Part shown: positions 33,498 to 41,671 of the stretch, piece by piece | Layout: every line of letters begins with the position of its first letter | Position numbering within the stretch: position 1 is the stretch's first letter | Assembly: GCF_042643165.1 (NCBI RefSeq) | Contig: NZ_JBHRSH010000002.1 | Location: 620,001-684,000 of the forward strand | Direction of reading: 5' to 3' | Length of the DNA: 64,000 nt | From: Hyphococcus aureus | Lineage (GTDB): Bacteria > Pseudomonadota > Alphaproteobacteria > Caulobacterales > Parvularculaceae | The notes under the pieces: model-generated | Seen by the model: the letters and a program-made list of their open reading frames with translations, nothing else | Told to the model about the DNA's origin: nothing | Database searches by the model: none | Program-made: the position numbers and the translations under genes

Positions 33498-35987
33498 ATG
33501 AAATACAAACTGACTGCAAGTATCGGAGCCATAGCGGCCGCCCTGACCGGCGTCGCGCAGGCTCAGGTCGATACGATTACGGTTACAGCGCAAAAGCGCG
33601 AAGAAAACGTTCAGGACGTTCCTATCGCCGTCTCCGCTTTTGACGGACAGTCTCTTCAGGAGCGGGCGGTCACCAGCGTCGCCGGTCTCGCCAACATCAC
33701 GCCAAACGTATCGCTGGACGCCGGCACGCCCTTTTCCGGCGATCCAGCAGTTATTTCCGCTTATATCCGCGGCATTGGCGCCAACGACTTCGCCTTCAAT
33801 ATCGATCCGGGCGTCGGCGTTTATCTTGACGGCGTTTATCTCGCCCGCTCCATCGGCGCGAACCAGGACCTTCTCGACGTTGAACGCATCGAGGTTTTGA
33901 AAGGCCCTCAGGGAACGCTCTTTGGCCGGAACACAATCGGCGGCGCGATCTCCATCGTCACCCATACGCCGGGCGATGAGTTCTCCTTCACCGGCGACGT
34001 CACCACAGGCAGCTTCGAATTGCTGCAGGTGCGCGGCACCGTCGACATTCCACTGTCGGACAGCCTGAAATCGTCGGTCAGCTTCTCCCTGAAAGACCGC
34101 CGCGGCTATGTGAAACGCATGCCTTATCCAGGCTTCGAAAATTATAATGTCGAGCCGATCCAGTCGATGCGCGCTGCGATTTACGGCAATGAAGGCGACT
34201 ATGAGGGCGGCACAGACGCCAAGAACGCCCGCGTAAAACTGCTCTATGATGATGGCGGACCGTTCCGGGCGACCCTTTCGGGCGATTATTCCTATTCCAA
34301 GCAAAGCCAGCTCGCGAACAAAGTCATCGCCACCAACGGGCTGGTGTTCGCCGGCACCTATAACTGCGCGATTGAAGGCATACAGCCGCCCGCTGGCGAC
34401 ATGTCCTGTGGCGGCGGCCCACCGCCGATCGCCTATGCCGGCGGCATTGGCGGTCTTAACTGGGTGGCTGACAATCCAGCGATTTTCGGGGTCAATGTGG
34501 ACGCCGATCCCTATAATGATCGCCTGCCCTATGATGACCGTTTCGTCACCGACGACATCGACACAACCTACGCCACCGGCAACAATGTTGCGCGCCTTGA
34601 AAATTATGGCGTTCACCTGTCGCTTGACTTTGATGTCACGGAAAACGCCACGCTGAAATTCATCTCCGCCTATCGTCATCTCGACTGGGATGTGGGCATG
34701 GATCTCGACGGCTCCCCCCTCAACTTCCTGCATACGAGCTTCACCACCGATCAGTGGCAGTTCAGTCAGGAAGTGCAGTTGACGGGCTCGGCGCTTGACG
34801 ATCGCATCAATTACGTCTTCGGCGGCTACTATTTCGTTGAAGAAGGCGATCTGCACGACTTCGTCACCTTCGCTGAAGGCCTGTTGCAGGTGGACGGTCC
34901 GAACTATCTGAAGACGAAGAACTATGCCGGTTTCGGTCAGATCGACTTCAATGTCACGGACTGGCTCGGGCTTTCCGTGGGCGGCCGCTACACCCACGAA
35001 AAGAAACAGTTTGAGGGCGCGCAATCTGACCGCAACGGCCTCAACTATAAAATCGCCCAGCAATTCGGCGATCCCGATTGCGCAGTGCTTGTGCCGACGA
35101 TCTCTGAAGCGTGCCGGATTGCGCAGGGCTTCCCTGTGCCCGGCGACCCGCTGCGCTATTATATCGCCGGCATTCAGGAGAAGAGCTTCAACAACTTCTC
35201 TCCGAAAGTCAGCGTGCAGGTGAAACCGGCCGACGGCATCATGGTCTATGGCAGCTACTCCGAAGGCTACCGCACCGGCGGCTGGACGACACGTCTGTCG
35301 AACCCGCTGCCGACCGCGCCGGACTTCGACGAGGAAAACGCGACAAGCTGGGAAGTCGGCTACAAGTCGACGCTCTTCGACAATCGCGTTCTGTTGAACA
35401 TCGCGGCCTTCACGACCAAATATGAAGGCATCCAGCTGAACTTCCAGCAGGGTGTTTCGCCGACCGTGCAGAACGCCGGTGACGCACGCATCAAGGGCCT
35501 CGAAGTGGAGACTGTCTTCGCTCCGGGGAACGGCTTCTCGGTCAACGCTTCGGTCGGTCTGATCGACGCCGAATATATTGACGTTCTCGGGCCTGCCCAG
35601 GTGGCGGCGAACCCGCTTCAAGGCGGCATCTTCCCCGGCGCCGACCTGCCGAAAACGCCAGACTTCAAATTCAATGTCAGCCCGCGTTTTGAATTCGATC
35701 CGGGCAATGGCGCAACGGTGGTCCTGCTTGCGGACTACACCCATACCTCGTCCATGTGGAACGACACAGAGCGGACATTCCTGCTTGAGCGTCCTTCCAC
35801 GGACATTCTCAATCTCAGCGCCTCTTATCAGGAGCCGAACGGTCGCTGGAACATAACAGTCGGCGGCACAAACATTACCGACGAGCGCTATCTGACCACT
35901 GGTCAGGCGCAGATCGCCGGCGGCCAGATTTACGGCACCTATAGCCGTCCGGCCGAATGGTACGCGCGATTGGGCGTGAATTTCTAA
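33498..35987 (+). CDS. TonB-dependent receptor
   Basis: An 829-residue outer-membrane receptor. The ATG at 33498 follows GGGAGGAAGAAC and gives a clean signal peptide ending GVAQAQ. Next come the TonB-box-like DTITVTAQKREENVQDVPI, a plug domain (about 45-160: LANITPN, IEVLKGPQGTLFGRNTIGG), then a beta-barrel ending in the aromatic YARLGVNF. This sphingomonad/Caulobacter-type receptor class takes up diverse ligands, and in Sphingobium a TonB receptor (DdvT) carries a lignin biphenyl across the outer membrane. Uptake of lignin dimers is inferred from its position before an aromatic operon. A terminator follows. Confidence 0.92.
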   Translation: MKYKLTASIGAIAAALTGVAQAQVDTITVTAQKREENVQDVPIAVSAFDGQSLQERAVTSVAGLANITPNVSLDAGTPFSGDPAVISAYIRGIGANDFAFNIDPGVGVYLDGVYLARSIGANQDLLDVERIEVLKGPQGTLFGRNTIGGAISIVTHTPGDEFSFTGDVTTGSFELLQVRGTVDIPLSDSLKSSVSFSLKDRRGYVKRMPYPGFENYNVEPIQSMRAAIYGNEGDYEGGTDAKNARVKLLYDDGGPFRATLSGDYSYSKQSQLANKVIATNGLVFAGTYNCAIEGIQPPAGDMSCGGGPPPIAYAGGIGGLNWVADNPAIFGVNVDADPYNDRLPYDDRFVTDDIDTTYATGNNVARLENYGVHLSLDFDVTENATLKFISAYRHLDWDVGMDLDGSPLNFLHTSFTTDQWQFSQEVQLTGSALDDRINYVFGGYYFVEEGDLHDFVTFAEGLLQVDGPNYLKTKNYAGFGQIDFNVTDWLGLSVGGRYTHEKKQFEGAQSDRNGLNYKIAQQFGDPDCAVLVPTISEACRIAQGFPVPGDPLRYYIAGIQEKSFNNFSPKVSVQVKPADGIMVYGSYSEGYRTGGWTTRLSNPLPTAPDFDEENATSWEVGYKSTLFDNRVLLNIAAFTTKYEGIQLNFQQGVSPTVQNAGDARIKGLEVETVFAPGNGFSVNASVGLIDAEYIDVLGPAQVAANPLQGGIFPGADLPKTPDFKFNVSPRFEFDPGNGATVVLLADYTHTSSMWNDTERTFLLERPSTDILNLSASYQEPNGRWNITVGGTNITDERYLTTGQAQIAGGQIYGTYSRPAEWYARLGVNF

Positions 35988-36006
35988 CCTTCCCATGAAC
36001 GCCCTT

Positions 36007-36034
36007 GGCGGGACCCTCGGGTCCCGCCTCTTTT
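36007..36034 (+). terminator. Rho-independent terminator after the TonB receptor
   Basis: Stem GGCGGGACC (36007-36015) pairing with GGTCCCGCC (36020-36028), a 4-nt loop, then TCTTTTTA. It lies 20 nt past the receptor stop and only about 30 nt before the next gene, so read-through may link the two units. Confidence 0.85.
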
Positions 36035-36065
36035 TATCAAAACATCAAGCAATGAGAGCCGCCCG

Positions 36066-36479
36066 GTGATCAAAAGGCGCGACGCAATAAAGTCTCTGTC
36101 CGCTGCTCCGTTCGCGGCGATGCTTCCATCGAACGCCTTTGCCTCGAATACCCTGGCGCAACAATTGTCCACTGCCACGCCTACGCTGTTTATTTATGAA
36201 GCAACCCTCCCCGACGCCAGTGCGCTCGCCCGCGCCGCCGCCCGCATGGGGCACAAGCCCCACGCGATTGAAAGCGATGAAACAGGTTTCTGGCGCAGCA
36301 ATGAAAAGCTCGCCCTTAAGGCTCATCCGCTGATTTTCGGCGCCACAACACGTCGCGCCTATTTTGTATTTGAACAATTGTCCCGGCTTCACTGGAGCCA
36401 TAGACTGAACGAAGCGCGCATCCTTGAGGACGGCGCAGACTTCAGTTTCTGGACGCTTTGTTTCCACCCCGCCCAGTAG
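36066..36479 (+). CDS. Hypothetical protein with Tat-like signal
   Basis: A 137-residue protein of unknown function starting with GTG. The N-terminus, IKRRDAIKSLSAAPFAAMLP, has a twin-arginine and a hydrophobic stretch ending at NAFA, suggesting Tat export. The rest (LFIYEATLPDASALARAAAR, HPLIFGATTRRAYFVFEQ) matches no domain I recognise; the short Ala-rich, DUF-like form is common in alphaproteobacterial catabolic clusters. It is 9 nt before the first cupin dioxygenase, so it is part of that operon. Confidence 0.6.
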   Translation: MIKRRDAIKSLSAAPFAAMLPSNAFASNTLAQQLSTATPTLFIYEATLPDASALARAAARMGHKPHAIESDETGFWRSNEKLALKAHPLIFGATTRRAYFVFEQLSRLHWSHRLNEARILEDGADFSFWTLCFHPAQ

Positions 36480-36488
36480 GAGAAGATC

Positions 36489-37022
36489 ATGGCTGAAGCC
36501 GCAACCACCGAATTCTGGAAAGACATCAAGCCGATCAAGGACGTCTTCAAGCCGGAATCCCTCGGCGACGCCTATGCGTCGAAAATCGCTGACGGCGATG
36601 AACGCTACTTCGTGCCGATTTCCGAAACCGTATCGTCGAAACCGGTCTGGATTTCGCCGCAGCGGAACATGTGGGCCGATGTGCTGATGTCGAAATCGGC
36701 GGGCCTTGTGAACCGTCATTATCACCCGCACCAGATTTTCGCCTATACAATCTCTGGCAAGTGGGGCTATCTCGAACATGACTGGACCGCGACCGCAGGC
36801 GACTTTGTTTATGAATCGCCGGGCGAAGGCCACACCCTGATCGCCTATGACAGCCCGGAGCCCATGAAAGTCTTTTTCGTTGTCACCGGCCCGCTGATAT
36901 GGCTCGATGATGAAGGCAATGGGGTCGGCCATTACGATGTTCACGACTATATCGCTGCGGCGCGTGAACATTATGAAAAGGTCGGCATCGGCGCCGACTA
37001 TGTGAAAACCCTGTTCCGGTAA
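36489..37022 (+). CDS. 2,4'-dihydroxyacetophenone dioxygenase-family cupin (copy 1)
   Basis: A 177-residue cupin of the same length as 2,4'-dihydroxyacetophenone dioxygenase (DAD). His77 and His79 in NRHYHPHQ and His115 in GEGHTL match the DAD iron ligands His76, His78 and His114 with an offset of one. DAD cleaves the aliphatic C-C bond of an aryl hydroxymethyl ketone with O2, giving a benzoate and formate. For a guaiacyl substrate, alpha-hydroxyacetovanillone would give vanillate (inference). The ATG follows AGGAGAAG; next comes a VOC protein 3 nt after the stop. Confidence 0.85.
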   Translation: MAEAATTEFWKDIKPIKDVFKPESLGDAYASKIADGDERYFVPISETVSSKPVWISPQRNMWADVLMSKSAGLVNRHYHPHQIFAYTISGKWGYLEHDWTATAGDFVYESPGEGHTLIAYDSPEPMKVFFVVTGPLIWLDDEGNGVGHYDVHDYIAAAREHYEKVGIGADYVKTLFR

Positions 37023-37025
37023 ATC

Positions 37026-37433
37026 ATGCGCGTCAACGCTCTCGATCACGTCAATATCCAGACGCTTGACCTTGCAGCGACGGTGAAATTCTATTCGGGC
37101 GTTCTCGATCTCGCGCCGCGCGATCCGCCGCCTCCGCTCGATCCCAATCTGGTGCAGTGGCTGTATGATGCGGAAGACCGCGCGATCTTCCATCTGACCA
37201 CCCCGGGCTCGATCATGGGCGACGGCGGCAAAAGAGAGCTCCCGACCGACACCGGCCCGGTGCACCATGTGGCGCTCAATTGCTCCGGCCATGACGCCAT
37301 GGTGGAGCGCCTCACCTCGCTGGGTCTCGATCATACGCTCAACCATGTGACAGCGATCGATCTGAAGCAGATCTTTGTGCGCGATCCGAACGGCGTGCTT
37401 CTGGAACTCAACTATTTTTCGGGAAACCATTAG
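37026..37433 (+). CDS. VOC-superfamily (glyoxalase-fold) protein
   Basis: A 135-residue vicinal-oxygen-chelate protein with two beta-alpha-beta-beta-beta repeats. Likely metal ligands are His8 in LDHVNI, His in GPVHHVALN and Glu in LLELNYF. The family includes ring-cleavage dioxygenases, isomerases, glyoxalases and cofactor-free binding proteins. At this length it is a single VOC module, not a full extradiol dioxygenase. Tightly packed between two DAD-like cupins, so it probably acts on the same aryl ketone route; the reaction is unknown. Confidence 0.78.
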   Translation: MRVNALDHVNIQTLDLAATVKFYSGVLDLAPRDPPPPLDPNLVQWLYDAEDRAIFHLTTPGSIMGDGGKRELPTDTGPVHHVALNCSGHDAMVERLTSLGLDHTLNHVTAIDLKQIFVRDPNGVLLELNYFSGNH

Positions 37434-37445
37434 GGAGGACGGCAT

Positions 37446-37979
37446 ATGTCCGGGATGAAAGCGCCCCCATCCGGCGCCTATAAAATCGTAAAAGTCGAGG
37501 AGCTTTATGGCGACCTCATTAAGCAGCGCGGCCTTGAAGGCACCTATGTCGGCAAGTCCGAGGAAGAAAGCCCATGGGTTCCCTTCGGCGACAACGCCGC
37601 GATCCGCCATCTCGCCTTTGATGTGCGCCAGAACACCTATTGCAATATCTTGTGGATCAAATCGCCCGGCGTGATCGGCACCCACAAACATCGCGGCCCC
37701 GTCTGGGCGGTCGGGATCGAAGGCACCTTCCGCTATCTCGAATATGACTGGGTCTGCGGCCCCGGAGAGTTCATCACGGAAACGCCGGGCACGGCGCATA
37801 CGCTGGTGACCGACGATCCGAACGGCATGAAGGCGCTGTTCTTCATGCAAGGCGCCAACGAGTTTTACGATGAAAACGGCAATCACGTCGAAACCCTCGA
37901 CGTGTGGTGGTTCATGAATCACTATGAGAGTTACTGCAAAGAAAATAACCTTCCCATCAACAAGCAACTGTACATTTGA
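37446..37979 (+). CDS. 2,4'-dihydroxyacetophenone dioxygenase-family cupin (copy 2)
   Basis: A 177-residue cupin related to, but clearly different from, copy 1. Candidate iron ligands are His80 and His82 in GTHKHRGP and His118 in GTAHTL, in the same spacing as DAD. The N-terminal 60 residues differ, and IRHLAFDVRQNTYCNILW replaces the Trp-rich stretch of copy 1. It probably cleaves or binds a different aryl ketone; a heteromer with copy 1 is also possible. A strong GGGAGGA site precedes the ATG and the next SDR follows 3 nt after the stop. Confidence 0.8.
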   Translation: MSGMKAPPSGAYKIVKVEELYGDLIKQRGLEGTYVGKSEEESPWVPFGDNAAIRHLAFDVRQNTYCNILWIKSPGVIGTHKHRGPVWAVGIEGTFRYLEYDWVCGPGEFITETPGTAHTLVTDDPNGMKALFFMQGANEFYDENGNHVETLDVWWFMNHYESYCKENNLPINKQLYI

Positions 37980-37982
37980 GCC

Positions 37983-38807
37983 ATGAAAGCACTTGAACAA
38001 TTCGACATCAAAGGCCGTTCCGCTATTGTCACCGGCGCAGCCTCCGGCATCGGTCTTTGTTATGCGGAGGCCATGGCCGAAGCCGGCGCCGGCGTCACAC
38101 TCACCGACATCGACATTGAGGGCGCCGAGCGGGAAGCAAAAAGGTTGCGCGACGAAGGTTATGACGCGCGCGCAGCAAAGCTCGATGTTGTCGACCGCGA
38201 GACGATGACCAAGGTCTTTGACGAGCATGTGGCCCATTATGGCGGGCTCGACATCGCCTTCGCCAATGCCGGTATCGATCCGGGCGCAGGTTTCGCCGCG
38301 CCTGAGGGCGGCCGCAATCCGGAAGGTCAGGTCGACGCATATAATCCGGCCGCCTGGGACCGCTGTATCGCGATCAACCTCACCGGCGTTTACAACACGA
38401 TGCGCGAGGCGGCCCGGGTAATGAAAGCCGGCGGCAAGCCCGGCTCGATCATCGCGACATCCTCCAATGCCGGTCTTGTTGTCGAGCCAATCGTCGGCAT
38501 GCCCTACCACCCGGCGAAAGCGGGCGTCACTCATATGGTTCATTATCTCGCCATGGAGCTCGCCGAATATCGCATTCGCGTCAATTCCATCGCGCCCGGC
38601 CCCTTCGTCACCAATATTGGCGGCGGCTGGTTGCAGGATCCTGTCGTGCGCGAAGCTTGGGACTCCGTCGTGCCCCTCGGCCGCATCGCCGAGACAGATC
38701 AGATGAAACCGCTGGCGCTCTACCTCGCATCCGACGCATCGAATTACTGCACCGGGTCGCAGATGCTGATCGACGGCGGCATGGCGCTTGGAGGCTTCAA
38801 GCAGTAA
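37983..38807 (+). CDS. SDR oxidoreductase
   Basis: A 274-residue classical SDR with TGAASGIG at residues 18-25, TDIDIEG (Asp, NAD preference), ANAGIDPG, Ser in TSSNAG and the catalytic YHPAK. An insert around residues 105-120 (PEGGRNPEGQVDAY) is unusual. Its C-terminus LIDGGMALGGF is normal. It probably oxidises or reduces an alcohol/ketone of the aryl hydroxyketone route. Fifth gene of the operon, with its stop abutting the MDR start. Confidence 0.85.
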   Translation: MKALEQFDIKGRSAIVTGAASGIGLCYAEAMAEAGAGVTLTDIDIEGAEREAKRLRDEGYDARAAKLDVVDRETMTKVFDEHVAHYGGLDIAFANAGIDPGAGFAAPEGGRNPEGQVDAYNPAAWDRCIAINLTGVYNTMREAARVMKAGGKPGSIIATSSNAGLVVEPIVGMPYHPAKAGVTHMVHYLAMELAEYRIRVNSIAPGPFVTNIGGGWLQDPVVREAWDSVVPLGRIAETDQMKPLALYLASDASNYCTGSQMLIDGGMALGGFKQ

Positions 38808-39815
38808 ATGCGCGCAGTCGTTCATCAGGGGCTTCACCAAAAGCTCAGCGTCGAGACTATAGCGGACCCGACGCCGGGCGTGGGCGAGGTTGTGCTTTCC
38901 GTTGGCCGCTGCGGCATTTGCGGGTCCGATCTGCACATGACCGAAGACCCGGCCTTCGGCGTCGATAAAGGCGCCGTGCTCGGTCACGAATTCGCTGGCG
39001 AAGTCGTCGCGCTGGGCAAAGGAATTGAGCGCCTCAAAAAAGGTGATCTCGTTTCCGTCGTGCCGATCGCGAGTTGCGGCAAGTGCCCGAGCTGTCTCGC
39101 GGGTGAGCCCGCATGGTGCGAGAAAATGAACCTTCAGGGTGGCGGTTATGGCGAGTTCGCCGTCACCAATGAAAACCAGTGCGTCATGCTGCCAAAATCG
39201 GCGAGCATGGCGGACGGCGCCATCATCGAGCCCCTCGCCGTCGCACTCCACGGCGTGATGATGGCGGAGCAAAAGCCCGGCGATAAGGTGCTCATTCTCG
39301 GCGCGGGGCCAATCGGCCTTGGCGTCGCCTATTGGGCGCGTAAATTCGGCGCATCCAAAGTGGTCGTGCAGGACATCAACAATTATCAGGAGACCCGCGC
39401 CCGCCAGATGGGCGCAACGGATTTTATCGTTGATATGAGCGATCCCGTTGGCGCCGCGGAGCGCGCGCTCGGCGGCAAGGCCGACATCGTTTATGAATGC
39501 GTCGGTGTGCCCGGCCTCATCCCGCAGGCCGTCGAACAGGTGCGCATCAAGGGAACAGTTGTAATCCTCGGCCTGTGCACGCGGCCGGAAACTTTCGTGC
39601 CCTTTGTCGCGCTGTCCAAGGAAGTGCGGCTTCAGACCTCGGCCTTTTTCAAGCGTCAGGAATATGAAGCCGCCCTCGACGCGCTCGATTCCGGCGCGGC
39701 GGAGCCCCGCGCGCTCGTCACCGACACGATCAGCCTCGACGCTGTCCCCGATGTATTTGAATCGCTGAAAAAGCGCACCCATCAGTGCAAGGTGCTGATC
39801 GCGCCAAGAGGATGA
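38808..39815 (+). CDS. Zinc-dependent MDR alcohol dehydrogenase
   Basis: A 335-residue medium-chain dehydrogenase. Catalytic-zinc region CGICGSDLHM, GHEFAGEV and a structural-zinc loop, CGKCPSCLAGEPAWC. The Rossmann motif is LILGAGPIGLGVA near residue 165. It resembles sorbitol, threonine or 2,3-butanediol dehydrogenases, but the sequence does not fix the substrate. Its ATG follows the SDR stop without a gap. Within this operon it probably oxidises a secondary or primary alcohol side chain of an aryl compound to the hydroxyketone used by the cupins (inference). Confidence 0.87.
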   Translation: MRAVVHQGLHQKLSVETIADPTPGVGEVVLSVGRCGICGSDLHMTEDPAFGVDKGAVLGHEFAGEVVALGKGIERLKKGDLVSVVPIASCGKCPSCLAGEPAWCEKMNLQGGGYGEFAVTNENQCVMLPKSASMADGAIIEPLAVALHGVMMAEQKPGDKVLILGAGPIGLGVAYWARKFGASKVVVQDINNYQETRARQMGATDFIVDMSDPVGAAERALGGKADIVYECVGVPGLIPQAVEQVRIKGTVVILGLCTRPETFVPFVALSKEVRLQTSAFFKRQEYEAALDALDSGAAEPRALVTDTISLDAVPDVFESLKKRTHQCKVLIAPRG

Positions 39816-39818
39816 TCC

Positions 39819-40571
39819 ATGATGCGCTATGACGGAAAATCCGTTCTCATCACCGGCGCCGCCACTGGCATCGGCCGCGCAACCGCTCTCGCTTTTGCTC
39901 GCGAAGGCGCCAAAGTCATGATCGGCGATTACAATGACGCTGCAGAAGACACCGTCGATGCCATCAAGGCCGAGGGAGGGACCGCCGCCTTCACGCCTTG
40001 CGACGTTTCCAAACGCGATGATGTGGATGCACTCGTCGCCGCCGCTGTGAAACAACATGGCGGCCTTGACGCCGCATTCAATAATGCAGGCGTTTTTCCG
40101 CCCGAACAGATGTTCGCCGATTTCGACGAAGAGGCCTTTGACCGCACCATTGCGATCAACCTCAAAGGCGTCTTTCTGTGCATGAAGGTGCAGCTTCCCG
40201 TCATGGTGAAACAGGGCAAGGGCGCCATCGTCAATACATCTTCCGTGGGCGGTGTGATCGCCAATCCGGGCATGGCGCCCTATATCGCCTCGAAGCACGG
40301 CGTTCTCGGCCTCACCAGAACCGCCGCAATTGAATATGTCAAACTTGGCGTGCGTATAAACGCCATCTGCCCCGGTTTCGTTCGCACCCCCATGACCGAA
40401 CCCTGGTTCCAGCGCGAAGGTTTTCTGGAGGCGTTCCTGCCCACGTCGCCCATCGGCCGCCCGGCGAATCCGGAAGAAATGTCCGGTACGGTTCTCCATC
40501 TGTGTTCTGACGAGGCGAGCTTTACTAATGGCGCAGTCATCATCGTCGATGGCGGACAAACCGCGATCTAG
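39819..40571 (+). CDS. SDR oxidoreductase (glucose-1-dehydrogenase-like)
   Basis: A 250-residue SDR of standard length: TGAATGIG at 13-20, GDYNDAA, NNAGVFPP, Ser in NTSSVGG and YIASK, with the C-terminal IIVDGGQTAI. FabG-like clade, distinct from the LigD-like SDRs (no DWIMGVN-type signature). Two adjacent ATGs (39819 and 39822) are possible starts behind AAGAGGATG. Third dehydrogenase in a row in this operon; substrate unknown. Confidence 0.85.
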   Translation: MMRYDGKSVLITGAATGIGRATALAFAREGAKVMIGDYNDAAEDTVDAIKAEGGTAAFTPCDVSKRDDVDALVAAAVKQHGGLDAAFNNAGVFPPEQMFADFDEEAFDRTIAINLKGVFLCMKVQLPVMVKQGKGAIVNTSSVGGVIANPGMAPYIASKHGVLGLTRTAAIEYVKLGVRINAICPGFVRTPMTEPWFQREGFLEAFLPTSPIGRPANPEEMSGTVLHLCSDEASFTNGAVIIVDGGQTAI

Positions 40572-40616
40572 AAAATAATCCGGCGAAAAAAATCCGCCGC
40601 GAGGGAGGATAATAAA

Positions 40617-41516
40617 ATGAAACAACTCATCTGTGCGCTTGGCGCCTTTGCGCTCTCCGCCTTTCCCGCCATTGCGCAGAAAACAGCGACAGACAAACCA
40701 CCGCTTGAAGTCGAAGTGCTGCGCACAAGCGCCGGGTCTCTCTATTCCAATGTCGCCCTGATCAAGGGCGAACACAAAGCCGTGCTGGTCGATCCTCCCT
40801 TTACGATGGCAGACGCCCATCGCGCCGTCGCCATGGTGCTCGACTCTGGCCGCGAACTCGAAACCATTTTCGTCACCCATGATCATCCCGATCACTTCTT
40901 CGCCATGGAAGTGCTCACCGACGCCTTTCCGAACGCCAAAGTCGTCGCGCACCCTGTCGTGGTCGCGGATATCTGGCGCTCCCTTCCGTTCAAGGTGAAA
41001 CGCTGGAGCCCGATGCTCGGCGCGAACGGACCGAAGACACCGACGGCGCCCGCCGCGCTTGACGGCGACAGCTTCATGCTCGAAGGCCATGAATTGAAAG
41101 TCATTGGCCCCATGCAGGGCGATCATGTTCATGCGACGGCGCTTTACGCTCCCGATATTGACGCCCTCTTTGCGGGCGATCTTCTCTACAACGAAATGTA
41201 TCTGTGGTTCGGCGAACACGGACGAAAGGAAATCCGCGACTGGGGCAAAGCAATTGACGAACTTGCTGCGTTGAACACCGAACTTGTCGTCGCCGGCCAT
41301 TCCAAACCCGGCCTTGCGAATGATCCGTCTAGCCTCGCTTACTCGCGCGGCTATATCGACTTCTGGCTTGAAGCCTCACGCAAGGCGAAAAACAGCGAAG
41401 ACTTGCGCGCGATGATCATGGAGCAATATCCGGACTCGATCGATGTGCTCGGTGATTTCCTGCTCGGCAATTCATCCAAAGTGACCATGGGCGAAGAACC
41501 GCGCTGGACGGAATAA
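40617..41516 (+). CDS. Exported metallo-beta-lactamase-fold hydrolase
   Basis: A 299-residue protein with a Sec signal peptide ending AIAQ (about residue 20) and an MBL fold. The metal site HDHPDH follows IFVT near residue 85, with further ligands His in GDHVHAT, Asp in FAGDLL and His in VAGHSKP. Many relatives hydrolyse esters, lactones or thioesters in the periplasm. Last gene of the TonB-led cluster, with its own strong site GAGGGAGGA. A role in releasing aryl esters or lactones before import is conceivable but unproven. Confidence 0.83.
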   Translation: MKQLICALGAFALSAFPAIAQKTATDKPPLEVEVLRTSAGSLYSNVALIKGEHKAVLVDPPFTMADAHRAVAMVLDSGRELETIFVTHDHPDHFFAMEVLTDAFPNAKVVAHPVVVADIWRSLPFKVKRWSPMLGANGPKTPTAPAALDGDSFMLEGHELKVIGPMQGDHVHATALYAPDIDALFAGDLLYNEMYLWFGEHGRKEIRDWGKAIDELAALNTELVVAGHSKPGLANDPSSLAYSRGYIDFWLEASRKAKNSEDLRAMIMEQYPDSIDVLGDFLLGNSSKVTMGEEPRWTE

Positions 41517-41583
41517 TCTCTCCTCGTTTGCTACAACAAGAAGAATACGGCCATCTCCGAGGTGGTGGATAACTCTTCACCAA

Positions 41584-41626
41584 ACCTCAAAAAACCGCCC
41601 GAATTCATCAGATTTGAGGTGTTTTT
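41584..41626 (+). terminator. Candidate terminator after the MBL gene
   Basis: An 8-bp inverted repeat, ACCTCAAA (41584-41591) with TTTGAGGT (41613-41620), a 21-nt loop, then GTTTTTCG. The large loop makes it a weaker candidate, but it sits between two convergent operons. Confidence 0.5.
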
Positions 41627-41671
41627 CGCGTGTCAGGTGTAGTCGTTTTGCGACCCTAAAGCGGTTCAACG

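Noticed and set aside
33150..35996. A 948-codon open frame on the minus strand
   Set aside because: Antisense of the TonB-dependent receptor, which has a signal peptide, plug motifs and a terminal aromatic residue; the antisense product shows no domain.
38808..39815. A second threonine dehydrogenase (tdh)
   Set aside because: It is a zinc MDR of similar size, but its context is an aryl ketone operon and the authentic Tdh with its characteristic YNWDDWA segment is at 60.9 kb.
36045..41300. A 1751-codon open frame on the minus strand
   Set aside because: It lies antisense to eight well-supported plus-strand genes with clear family motifs; the translation has no recognisable domain and is rich in Arg/His/Gly as expected for an antisense shadow of GC-biased codons.
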